Origin: Rostratula benghalensis
Taxonomy: Eukaryota; Chordata; Aves; Charadriiformes; Rostratulidae
Assembly (NCBI GenBank): GCA_013399305.1
Contig: VXAI01000181.1
Coordinates: forward strand, 1,305,154-1,369,153
Direction: 5' to 3'
DNA: 64,000 nucleotides
The notes beneath the pieces were generated by a model, which was not told the DNA's origin, did not search any database, and saw nothing but the letters and a program-made list of their open reading frames with translations. Shown piece after piece: positions 38,049 through 49,390 of the stretch. How positions within the stretch are numbered: position 1 is the stretch's first letter; every line of letters starts with the position of its first letter. The position numbers and the translations under genes were made by a program.

Positions 38049-39477
38049 GGGTGGATTACTCAGTGTGAATAAAACCTTCCAGAAGGCCAGAGCCATGCTG
38101 AGTTCAGGAGCAGCGGGGTTTAACAGCCCAGGTACAGCTCCACGTGAGCACGCTGAGGACCATGCTGGGCACAATCAGGCACAGGACTAAGCCCAGACTT
38201 AATAAGATAGGAAGCAGCACAGACACCTGCACTAAACCAGCACGAGGTGCAAGGCAGGAGCACCACAGATGGTTTCTTTGCTAGGAAAAAAGAGTGGAAA
38301 AGCAGAACTTGTGTCATGTAAAAAATACATGCTTTGGCACAGGGACCAAGTTCTGACCCAAGTAAATTTCCTCCATGTATGATAGTAGGATGAAAGGACC
38401 TTCTCCCTCAAAAAGATGTTTTCTCCAGCCTTCTCCATACCCATCCAAAATACATCACAGAAGATGTATTTAAAAAATAATGATTACATGCAATTTTTTG
38501 ATGTGAACTGCATTTCACTCAATGTATAGGCTGGATCAACTTTCAAAGAGAGCCAGGACCATGCCTGCGAAAAGCTTTGCAGAAGCTGAAAGTGAGATGG
38601 TATTTCATGAATCCACTGACAAAAGATTTCATGAACAAGAAGTTGAGGCAGTCTGGCAGCATGCCACATCCTTCAATTGAATCCAATCAAACTCCAGTTC
38701 AAAAGAAAAATAAAGAGGTAATGTTTATCTATCTATATCTATACATCTATCTCCAGCCCATAAACCTGACCCCCATCAACAACCACAGAGAATAATCTGC
38801 CCACACTGCAGTAGCATCCACTGTTTTAATGGAGAAATGTTAACCAAAGGGACTCACTGAGACACCCCAGGACAGGGTAGAAATGCCAGAGGGTCCCTAA
38901 GATGTGAATCCCACTCTGGTATTCAAAACTGACGTGCAATCAAAGATGTAGATGCAGATACACTTAAACCACGCAGTTAGATGAGGGTCGAGTGTGCTCT
39001 ATTTGCCGATGAACAGATGAGAACACTGGGGAAAAATGACTGCAAATGCTTGTGAGTGAAGTGGCTGAAGAAGTCTAACAGATGGCTTTTCTACAGAACT
39101 ACTACATATTCGAGCAGTAGGCAATGGCCAGCAGCTCAGTGTGAAGGTAGAGCAATTTAATATCCACACGCAGTGAAGCACTACCCAAAGGAAGAGAAGT
39201 TGCTTCACCAGTAAAGATTATCCATCTGAATGAGGGAAGGACACCATGGGAGAGATAAAACACTTCTGTGATGGACAGCCACGCAGTCTTTAATTGTATG
39301 TCTGTAACTGGAGAAAAGCAAACAATCTGGACTCTCTCATTTCCTCACTTCCGAACACTTGATTTTGCCATTAAATGCTCTTTTAACGTACCTTGTCATA
39401 AAAGATGCTGCAAATAAAGCCAGTTGTCCACTTTGACCTCTGCATCCCTGGCATGGAAGTTGCAACATGAAATCATA

Positions 39478-39607
39478 TTGGAGATACTCAAAAGCCATCT
39501 GGATGCAGTCCTGGGCAACTGGCTTGAGGCGGCCCTGCTTGAGCAAGGTGGGGTTGCACCAGGCGACCTCTGGAGGTCCCCTTCAGGCCCAACCATTCTG
39601 TGATATT
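39478..39607 (+). mobile_element. CR1 LINE 3' tail
   Basis: A short terminal CR1 piece: CATCTGGATGCAGTCCTGGG, CACCAGGCGACCTCTGGAGG and the CCATTCTGTGATATT tail. It is more diverged from the other copies and probably belongs to another subfamily. Confidence 0.85.
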
Positions 39608-41562
39608 CCTACCTCAGTGACCCATATACACTTCTTGGGTATGAGGACTCCTAATGGTTACTGAAATAACCTAGTTATTGGACCTAATGGTTGTTGAAAA
39701 AAGCCTGCCAGTGTAAATGCCCATTAGTTCCATTTCAGTGCTATTAACATAACACCAAAATGCTTTTAAAATACAAAAAACCAGAACTGTGAATAATTGA
39801 GCACTGGTGTGAACATGAGACACCTGTACATGAGTAATGCACTACCCATTCCTTCGTAACAGAGGATGTTTTGACACTGGATACATACTCACTGGGGACC
39901 AAAATGAGATCACCACATCCTTTCACAGAGGTAACCAGACTTCTGCCCACTGGTGACACCCCTTTAATTTGATTGCAAAGGTAAACAAGAGAGGTAGCTA
40001 CTAAAGTCTCTTTGACTTCAGTTTATTCGAAGTTTGTCATTTTTGAGATGGTGAACATCACTTTCCTTCCACTGAGGAAAAAAAACATAAAACATTTTTT
40101 TTCTCCAACTTGACAGGGAGAGGAATTAGGGCAAGCCCAGCACTTTGGAAAATGCTGCTTACGACACGGCTCACGCATGCGAATCCCAACCTTGAGATGT
40201 ACGTGATTAATCCCAGATGGTGCAATACTTCCCATTAGATCAAACAAACACTGCTAGGGATAACTCCTCATACAAGAAAACTACTGTGCATCCTTCTTTC
40301 TGGGAAAGTATTCATACAACAGGGTCCACTTTTCCTCTACCAGAAACTACCTGGTCTATGATATACACGGAGGAAAACAGTACCGTGAATCCTTTCAAAT
40401 GGGACATAGTTTTACCATGAGAATTTGGTGCCGGGGCAGAAAGACCATAAATTTCAAGGAGAAAGTAATTTTCCTACCCATCTCCAGCATGGCATAGATC
40501 TCTATACCATTTACCACACTTAAAACCATTCAGAGTTTATTATTTTCTTTTTTGTTATTACAGCAAAACAAGTCTTTCTTGTACTATGTGTATTGAAAAC
40601 CTATAATTACAGAACTGTTAGACTGTGACAAATGCTTAGACAACTCTGAGTACTCCCAAGGTATCCCCAGGCAGTCAAATTTGCTCTTTCTCAAGTCAAG
40701 AAACATGAGAAAATAGGTGGTTCTCTGATGGCACAGACAGTTGCTGAAAGATCACAAAATCACCACCCATGGAGAGCAGTAGGTCAGCATATACCTGCTC
40801 TTCAGTGAAAGCTTCTCCAGAAAGGAAAGATCCCCTGGGAGGGCTGATTTTTTTGAAACTGCTGAAGCAATCATGAGGTGGGGAACCACTGCAGGTGCTG
40901 CAGCAAAGTGTCATTTTTTGGAACAGCCAAAAATCAGAGCAGCGTAGAAAAATCTGCCTTTTCCATCTGAAGGTGAAAAAAGGAGATGGGAGAAAAAGTG
41001 AAGACAAAAATTCTCTACTTGTTAATGAGCTCTCTTTGCCTTGTGGGTGAACCCATGCCAGACAGAACTGAAGAAAATAAGTATTTTAAGTTGCAACAGA
41101 TCAAAATGGATTACAGCACAAAGTTTATTTTCAGGATGGGGAATATCCCTGTCATCTGTAAAAACACACAGGGCAACTTTGAGGGGGTTTTGGTCTTTTT
41201 TTTTTTTTTTTTAATGTAAGGTGTGAATTTCCCTGTGAAACCGCGTATGCACTACACGGATAGATTTACTGTCCCTTTCCTGCCTTTCACCAGTCCCTCC
41301 CTAAGTGGAGCCTGTGAACATGCTGAGAGCACAGACTTCACCGACAAGACATCAGTTTTCACAGGCCAATGATTTTTGTTTTCACCGAAAACACATTTAC
41401 CTGCCAAAGGCCAAGTTCTCAGTTGGCAGAAATCAGCGCGGCTCCTTGCCTCAGCCACCTAATTCCATTTGCAGGCTTTATCTAAGGTTCAAATGACAGC
41501 TTCACATATGCCTCTCCCTCTCTCCTGATGAACCCTGCTTAAGAGTTAAGGGAAACACTTAC

Positions 41563-41759
41563 CTCGAGAAGTTCGTCGCCAATATGCATCCTCCCATCCC
41601 GGCCTGCAGGTCCATCTGGGTTGATACCAACTACAAAGATGCTCATCCGAGAGCGGTCCTTGTTGCCAGCAAGACTCAGCCCAAGCCCATTTTTGTCTTT
41701 CTCAAGCTCGATAATGTGCAGCTCTCCTGGCAGATCTGCATACCTTTGCCTGATTTTTT
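41563..41759 (-). CDS. PATJ: PATJ exon: lead-in and N-terminal two thirds of PDZ7
   Basis: This 197-base exon encodes 65 codons after two bases that finish a split codon (the AA of a probable CAA Gln). It reads [20 protein letters not shown] and then [20 protein letters not shown], ending [11 protein letters not shown]. The GLGL motif is the PDZ carboxylate-binding loop, followed by strand beta2 (SLAG) and the GDELLE segment before beta4. The acceptor is TTTCCAG and the donor is CTCGAG|gtaagt, both strong. [16 protein letters not shown] matches PATJ as I remember it; the MPDZ paralogue has a different lead-in (RERYGTLTGELHMI). An ATG in frame at 41770-41772 lies inside the intron and is not a start. 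The next exon upstream in the gene is not seen in the remaining 22 kb. Confidence 0.93.
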
Positions 41760-43716
41760 CTGGAAAGATCAAACATAAAATGAATTAGAAAATAATGCAG
41801 ATGTTCAAGAACACGTACAAATGTGCAAGAAATCGGTGGCTTCTCAGCATTTACTCAGTTAACAGAGGTCTTTCCAGCACAGGCTCTAAAATACCAGTTG
41901 CTGTGCCTGTATCACTCGCACAGCAAAATGCAGCATCAGCTGCAAACAGTGCTCCTATTAAAACTGCACTATTTTAATTACTTGGACAACAGTCTAGTTC
42001 TAAACCAAAAAGAATTTTGAACGGAGGGTAAACCAGGGAATTCCAGATGCACCTCGATCTCACCATACAAACCCTATCCATTTCAGGACAGCTCTCATAA
42101 AGTTCGAGCTGGTTAATTCACCACAGAGGGAAACTGAAAATGCTTACAGTGCAAACATACTGCAAACTCCCATCTCAGGGTAGAATCCTCCACTTTTGCT
42201 TCCTTCTGGTGACTCAGGATTGTGCTCACCACGCTCTGCTTAACATGTGCTACTGTGTGGCTGATTACTCAAAGCAGATGTCAGTGACAATGTCTATGAT
42301 TGATTACATTTTTAAATGCAGCCTCACTTGGTATTAAGGCAGTTATTTGTCCTTCATCTACATTTCAACCCTTTCTGTGACAGAGGGCACTGTACTTGCA
42401 AAGTTATTTGGAGCAGGTTGCGTGTCGGTGGACGCTGACAGTTTAATCTGAATGCCTTTTCATCGCTGGCATAGAAACTTCTAGAACTATCACTTGTGAG
42501 GGTCAGCCACTGCACCACTGAATTTTTTTTTTTTCCTTGTCTGCTTGTCCTTTGCAGATTTTGAAGCCGGCTTCATACCACCACCTGCATCAAATTCTTC
42601 AGCTGGGCCACACATTAACAAAAGAGCAAGTCAAAGTATTTTGCTGCGGCTGGATGTCACCTCTAGTACAGAGCCCAAGGTGAAAGAAACTGCTGCATTA
42701 TGCATTAAGAGGAGAAATAAGAGATATTATATGTTCAACTATATCCCTGAGTCAGCAGCAGTCGCTAGGATCAATATTAGTTATTACCATTCTACTGGAG
42801 AAGCGTATTTTAATAGAATGATTTAACCACTGTAGTGAATGTTCCCATGACAACAAGGAAGAGGGGAAAGAGCTGGGGAAGGTGAGAGGGAAGCCGCTAA
42901 AAACGCATAAAAACTGCTGAGAAAAGAGATGATGAAGTAGAGGTGTTCCTTCCACAGGCCCTGCACAGGCTGATTTAGCCAAACCTGGGTCCACCCCAGC
43001 AGCTCTCCTCATCCAGGGTCCTCCTTCAGCTTCAGCAGCCCCTCCTGCTTCAGCAGAGACAAGTCTCCCATCTCCAGCCCCAGATGCACCCAAGAGCATC
43101 ATCTGAACTCAGAGCAACACAGACAAGAACCAGCTTCCCCATCGCTGTATTGACAGACTGGCATTTTCCTGCCGCACTCCAAATCCCCAGAATCCTGAAG
43201 CCGGAGGCTAAAATCCCAGTGGAGCATATTAAGGGTGAGATGTTATCCCTGGAAATCTGTAAAGCCCTCCAGAGGTCTGCACAAAATCAGAGTATCATAA
43301 AAAATTAGAAACCTCACTTGTTACCATCAATTACACGCCAAAACCTCATATAACCGCATTAAATGGTAATCCGCGTAGCTGCGCAGTTCTTTAATATATT
43401 TCTTAATTAATGGGGTCCAAATGTAATCAGGGGTGTGATTTATGGGGTTTTTTCCCTGCTTAATATGCAGGATACCTCCTCCCGAAAAAGAGCAAGCGAG
43501 GAAAGGTCTCGCAAATGGTGCTTCTGAAGGTACAGCAGGTCAAAGGACACGTGGCAGCCACACGTGGTTTATTCAGCGCTGAGGTTTAACGCTCTCTTCC
43601 CCTTAAGTGATGCCCAGACCCAAAGAGCACCAAGACATTTTTCTGCCCACCACAATTAGACAAACAACTCATTATGGTGCAGGCAAGTAGCTGCAGCTGT
43701 AAGAATACTATGAATG

Positions 43717-43871
43717 GATCACAGAATCACAGAGTATCAGGGATTGGAAGGGACCTTGAGAGATCATCCAGTCCAATCCCCCTGCTAGAGCAGGAACACC
43801 CAGAGCAGGTCACACAGGAACACCTCCAGGAGGGTTTTGAATGTCTCCAGAGAAGGAGACTCCACAACCTG
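43717..43871 (-). mobile_element. CR1 LINE 3' tail
   Basis: Reverse-complement CR1 tail: GGATCACAGAATCACAGAG, GATTGGAAGGGACCTTGAGA, CATCCAGTCCAATCCCCCTG and the TCTCCAGAGAAGGAGACTCC block. Truncated soon after. Confidence 0.92.
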
Positions 43872-44054
43872 AGTGACTACATTTCTGTGGGTAAAGCAAA
43901 GCATCGGTGCTCTGGAGAGATGACATTGACTCATCATTGCTCTGCCACAGTTCCTTCCATTGCTTGCTTTACAGGGAAAACACATCTCACATCTGCCAGG
44001 AGCAAAGCAGATGTCTACAAGCATGTTTTTAGCAATGGGTACTTGGAAGCACAG

Positions 44055-44087
<33 letters not shown>
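44055..44087. repeat. 33-base poly-A run
   Basis: Thirty-three consecutive A on the plus strand, followed by GAGATGAAGAAG. No upstream gene-like sequence or flanking duplication marks it as a processed retrocopy. In the PATJ transcript it would be a long poly-U. Confidence 0.9.
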
Positions 44088-44090
<3 letters not shown>

Positions 44091-44764
44091 ATGAAGAAGT
44101 GAGGAGAATACCCACGCTTAGCCTTGTTCCGGTGACCTCAGAGTCTGCTTCAAAACTCTTTTCTTGCTTGTCAGTAAAACTCCCTGAAATTCCCCAGCAG
44201 CAGCCTGATGCAGGAGCTGCTCTGTGACACCGTGCACATGGACACACGGCTCCTGCCTCCATCTGCTGGCAAATGCCTTCTGAGACTGCCAGTATCAGTG
44301 AGTCTGATCCTGCTGCATCAGCCCAAAATGAGCCTTTTTAAAATTGGAAAAATGTTGGCTCTTCCAAAGCATGGGTATGTTCCTCTTCCACGCTGGACTG
44401 AAACTAAAAGTAAGCATGAGTCCTCCAAACATGAGAGTGAGTGCCTGAGATGAGACAGAACCCCAAGTGCAGTTTTTGCCCAGTTCAGCATTCCAGTTGC
44501 ACCAGTAATCTCGCACTGCAGGAACAACTCCTTGGGTAAAGAAAAATTTATCTGGGCAAAAAACACAGATCAATTCCAGCGTTCATTAAGTTTTTTGTTA
44601 AGACTTGGTTTATTACTTTTTTTTGTTTGTTAGGTTGGGGTTTTTTGAGGGTTTTTCCCACTGCATGTCTTTGAAAAAACCCATACGTACACCAGAAGGA
44701 AACCAGCTCCAAGACAGACCCACTGCTGGTCAAGGCCAAGCCCATCCGTGACAGTGATAGGGCT

Positions 44765-45651
44765 GCTGTGATAACATATTTTAGAGGGGGGAAAACTCCC
44801 TGTGCAACTGCAGCCAGAGAGAGGAGTGAGAATATGTGAGAGCAACAACTCTGCAGACACCAAGGTCAGTGGAGAAGGAGAGGGAGGAGGTCCTCCAGAT
44901 GCCTTCCAGATTTCCCTGTAGCCTGTGATGAAGACCATGGTAAGGGAGGCTGTCCCCCTGATGCCCATGGTGGAGCAGATCAGATATCCACCTGCAGCTC
45001 ATGGAGGACACCACACCAGAGCAGGTGGATGCTCAAAAAAGGCTGTGACCCTGTGGGAAGCACACAGTGGAGCAGGTCCTGCCAGGACCTGTAGACCCAT
45101 GGAGAGAGAAGTCCAAGCTGGAGCAGGTTTACTGGCAGGTTTACTGGGGGGACCCACGCTGGAGCAGTTAGTAAAGAACTGCAGCCTATAGGAAGGACTC
45201 ACAGTGGAACAGTTCATGGAAGAGGGTCTACCATGGGAGGGACCCTCATGCTGGAGCAGGGCAAGAGTGTGAGGAGTCCTTTCCCAGGGGAGGACCATCC
45301 TGGGGATGAACTGACCACAACTCCCATCTCCCATCTCCTTGCGCCATTCAGAGGGAGAGAAAACTGGGAGTAAAATTCAACCTGGGAAGAAGGGAGAGGT
45401 GGAGGGAAGGTGTTTTAAGATTTGGTTTTAGTTCTCATTACCCTACACTGATTTGATTAGTAACAAATTAAATTTTCTCTGAGTCGAGTCTGTTTTCCCC
45501 CTGATGGTAATTGGTGAGTGATCTCTCCCTGTCCTTACCTCAACCCGCAAGCCTCTTGTTAGATTTTTCTCCCCCCTGCCCAGCTGAGGAGGAGATGTGT
45601 CAGAGAGGCTTTGGTGGGCACTGGGAGTCCAGCCAGGGTCAACCCACCACA
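44765..45651 (+). mobile_element. LTR-type endogenous retroelement fragment (probable solo LTR or 3' end)
   Basis: The region has the structure of an LTR family I associate with neoavian genomes. A long 5' part (about 44940-45290) is made of degenerate modules, each around GGAGCAG and CTGTGACCC-like words. It is followed by TTTTAAGATTTGGTTTTAGT, a decayed polyadenylation signal (AACAAATTAAA), then GTAATTGGTGAGTGATCTCT and a terminus GGGTCAACCCACCACA ending in CA. Plus orientation is inferred from the polyadenylation-like signal position. The 5' boundary is uncertain, and I did not identify a clear target-site duplication or any intact viral gene. The family name is not assigned. Confidence 0.7.
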
Positions 45652-48600
45652 GGAGGGAACAAGGACGATGCTACGTGCCCAGCGCCACTCCCAGCCCATC
45701 AGGAGGTGCCTGTTACCGAGTGCAGGCAGGGACAAGCAGAGACACCCCTGCTTTTAGAATCAATGCCTTCTCCTCCCTGAAGAGCAGAAGGTTCTGGCTC
45801 TCCCGAGCTCCACCTCCTGCAATTAAACACTTCCAAGGGCCATCCTCACCAGCGGCCTCCCCACACGAGTGGTAACGCGCGGCTCCCAGCGGTGTCGTTG
45901 CCTTACTCATCCCATCTGCATACACATCTCCTTTGGGCATCCAGCTGACTTCCTATAACATGGTAATCCTATTCTCAGTTTGCCTCTTAATAAGAATCTC
46001 ATAAGATTATTTTAAACAAGTATTTACAGCTTAAACAAACGTGCATCTAAGGCATCTTCTTTTTAATGCCTTTTTCAGCTGGTTTCTTTCTCCCCTCCAG
46101 CTGGTATCACTTTTCAGTTCTCTGCCTAGCGTCGGGGAGCCAGTTAGCATCTGCTTTTGCGAAGAATTCCATTATCTGCCTTCATTACCAGATACTTTAC
46201 ATGAGGCAATTGTAATTCTGCTGTTGCTGCATTACACACGGGACACGGCGTGTCTTGTTTTGGCACGACGTGGAGCTGTTTCCAGACTCGGTGACGATAC
46301 ACCTAGCACAACGCCTGCAAACACGTCTCACCACCGATACTTAACCAGCCAAGGCTGCACCCAGTCCCTTTTAAAAATACCCTACAGATGTAACGTGAGC
46401 TAAAAGCACCAGTCCACGCTTTCCTGATGATCCCTCCTGCAACAGGATTTCCCAGTTATATTAGCAGACAATTACATTTCAAAGAGGAACCCTGGAAATG
46501 GAAGGCAACTGCTTTCCAACAATCTACTATCATGCTGCTGCATATGTTTCCCTGCTTCAGCCGCTATTCCTGTTGTATTAAACTGAGAGATAAAAGAAAT
46601 AAATGGGGACAATATGGTCAGGCTATTGGAGTTTGCGTGATCTAGTATTGCAACAAACACGCAATTTATCTGCAAGGCAAAAAACAGACACCGCTCCTCA
46701 GGAAGGCAAAAGGCTCTTTAAATTACAGAGATGTATGCAGCACTTGCAAAGGGCTGAGGAGCCCGTTTCCCAAACCTGCTGAAATCTCCAGTTAAACGAG
46801 CTGAAAGGGGAGAGGTGTTTCTTTTGGAACTGGTGCCTGCATGCAAATTAGAGTCCATCTAGAAAGGTAAAACAAGGAGGAAAGCAGCAGCAGCTCTGGA
46901 TAACTCAGCTCGGTGATCGGTCTTAATTCCAACTGCTCAATATTAAAACTCTCGAGGCAAAATACAGAGAAAAGAAAGGGGGGGAAACCACCACAAAAAA
47001 AAAGAAGAGATGACAGGTGATATTTGTACACAGAAGGTGATACTGAGGAGTTTACATCCCTCTTGCGTTACCTCAGATAATTATTAGCAACATATGGTGG
47101 CTTTTGGGGACTTCACCCCCGTCTCATTTATCAGCCTGTGCTCATTTTAAGGGTTTCAGCTACCGCTTTTATCACCCAGCGCAACGCGGTTACGGTCTCA
47201 GCCTTTTCTGAGACGCCTCTGCTCAGAGAGCAGAGCTGCAGCACCACAAACCAGGGGTTTTCAGGCAGTAATGATAGATATCAGAATGCAGCCAGCATCC
47301 ACTACACAGAGCCAACCTTGCATATCAAATAACTAATTCCCTTCTTGATTTCACTATAAACACTAAAAAAAAATTTAATAATAATAATGTAGGAAGTCCC
47401 TTGAAAGCTAACCCTAGAGCTGTGAGGGCAGCATGTCTAATTTACTGATTACAATTTACAAGAACCTAAATAAGCATATTGGAGGGACCATAATTGAACA
47501 AATGGGGTTTAGAATTCTCCCACTACTAATAATATAATAAGCTTATTGTTTTAATCTTCCCACTAGCCCTCTATTCAGCTCCACGGAGGCAGACAGTTCT
47601 TCAAACCTTATCTCAAAAGCGATGCACTTGTCTGTTTTCATAAGCTTTAAGCTGAAAATCAGAGAGAAGAGAATTTCTGCAATGCTTTCTTAAATTCAAT
47701 AAAACCATTCCAATTCTTCTCTCGGTGATCAGCACACGTGAGAAAAATAGGGCAGTCGTAGTTAAAATTGGCAAATCTAAATGGCAGAGCCAGAGACGGC
47801 GTTAAGACCAGTCCCCCCCTCCCTCGGGTGGTGAGAGGAGAGGACAGAGACTGCTGGAGCTCAGGCTTTGGGAATGCTGTTATCTCCAGAGCTGTGGGCA
47901 GGGACCATCCCTGCAGTGGGATGGGGCAGCTGTGGATTCCCCATCCGATCCAGAAGCCCAGCATCCCCCACCATCTCCCTTTGACAGCCCCACCATCCCT
48001 TTCCCAACACTCTGCTTCACACACACCTTTTGGAAGTGGCTTACTACAACCAAAGTGATGATTTTCAGAGAAAAATAAACCCCAGCATTTCTATTATTCT
48101 CTGGCACACTTCAATTACTGCTCCCACCCCAAGCCCAAGTCTGTCATATACAAAGAAGGAACTAAAAAAAAAAAAGCTCCATGACCGTATCTCTCCCTAT
48201 CCTCCCCCAAGATACCGTCAGCCAAAATATTGTAGCATGATTTTTAAGTATGTGAGGGCGAGAGCATGCACAAGGTGCCACACGAACAAAGCCTCCTCCA
48301 GATGAACAGCTAAAGTGGGGGCTTTTCATACTCCCACAAATAAAACTAACCCAAGCTCAAGTGAAAAACAACTGCGTGTTAAACTCTCCTGAGAGAACAT
48401 TCTTAGCCTGTCATTAAGACTGCCTCTTTTCTTCTCTTTTTATGCAAAAGATCTGAGCTATTTTTTCAGGTCTCCAAGTTTCCTCTCTTCCAACTGCACC
48501 CCCACCAGCTCAGGCTCCCATTCCCGTTCCATTTTGCCCCTCTCAGACATGAACACGTGCAGCAGCTTCTCACCTTGCACAAGAAAACTTTCCTTCTCCT

Positions 48601-48880
48601 CCAACGCTTTCCTTAAATCCCACTTGTCCCCCACATCCTTCTTTCTACAGCGGAAGGTAAAAACATTTCTGCTAGTGATTTTTAACTAATCCAGGCAGAA
48701 GATGCGTAATGAGAGTCTCCACAATCCACTTCAAGTACCATTTCATTTAATCCTTGTAAGCAGGTGACATTTTGAAACTGTTATCATTAATTCTTTTCTT
48801 CCTACAGTCAAGGAATCATCACACCCCAAGACAACAGCAGAGAGAAAAGCCACATTTAGCCCTGGCTGAAAAAAAACAGG

Positions 48881-49028
48881 GTAACTGTAGCTTGTAACAT
48901 CAGGGAGAATCTCCAGCATCTCTCATGTGAACATTTTGAACAACTCAACTTCTTGTAACTGTAGATTGTAACATCAGGGAGAATCTCCAGCATCTCTCAT
49001 GTGAACATTTTGAACAACTCAACTTCTT
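48881..49028. repeat. Two-copy 74-base tandem duplication
   Basis: Unit one (48881-48954) and unit two (48955-49028) both begin GTAACTGTAG and run through ACATCAGGGAGAATCTCCAG to CAACTCAACTTCTT. I see one difference, C versus A at the eleventh base (73 of 74 identical). Near-identity points to a recent duplication. Function unknown. Confidence 0.96.
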
Positions 49029-49147
49029 GTCAATCTTTTTCCCCCCTTATTTAAGACCCAAAGCTTCATTCTAAAGCTGCACTTTCATCACACAACCTTT
49101 TAGTTCTCTCAGAAAGCAATACAGTATGTTTTGCTTTTTTAATTAGA

Positions 49148-49390
49148 TAGAATCATGGAATTGTCTAGGCTGGAAAGGAACTTGGAGATCATCTAGTCCA
49201 ACCATCAACCTAACTCTGAAAAAAACCAACAGCCCATCACTAAACCACGTCTCTAAGCACGGTGTCAACCTGCCTTTTGAATCCCTCTGGGGGTGGTGCC
49301 TCAAGCACTCCCCCGGGCAGCCCAATCCAAGGCTTAATAACCCTTGCAGTGTACACATTTTTCCTGATCTCCAATCTGAACCTCCCCTGG
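49148..49390 (-). mobile_element. CR1 LINE 3' end, distinct subfamily
   Basis: Reverse-complement CR1 with ATCATGGAATTGTCTAGGC, ATCATCTAGTCCAACCATCA, CACGTCTCTAAGCACGGTGT and CCCAATCCAAGGCTTAATAA. The interior differs from the other copies, indicating a separate subfamily. Confidence 0.9.

Larger units (their letters stand above)
33404..41562 (-). other. PATJ: PATJ intron inside PDZ7, 8.2 kb
   Basis: This intron splits PDZ7 between GDELLE and INNQILYG in phase 0. It contains two CR1 tails (37302-37401 and 39478-39607, both plus), a trinucleotide run at 38021-38048 and AT-rich DNA around 36100-37150. No other exon was recognised. Confidence 0.8.

Noticed and set aside
41760..41772. In-frame ATG just upstream of the PDZ7 exon as a possible alternative start
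   Set aside because: It lies across the splice acceptor in intronic sequence, with no promoter or first-exon evidence.
44999..45334. 111-codon minus-strand ORF and matching plus-strand frames
   Set aside because: They lie in the modular repeat part of the LTR-type element; open frames follow from the repeat unit, not from a gene.
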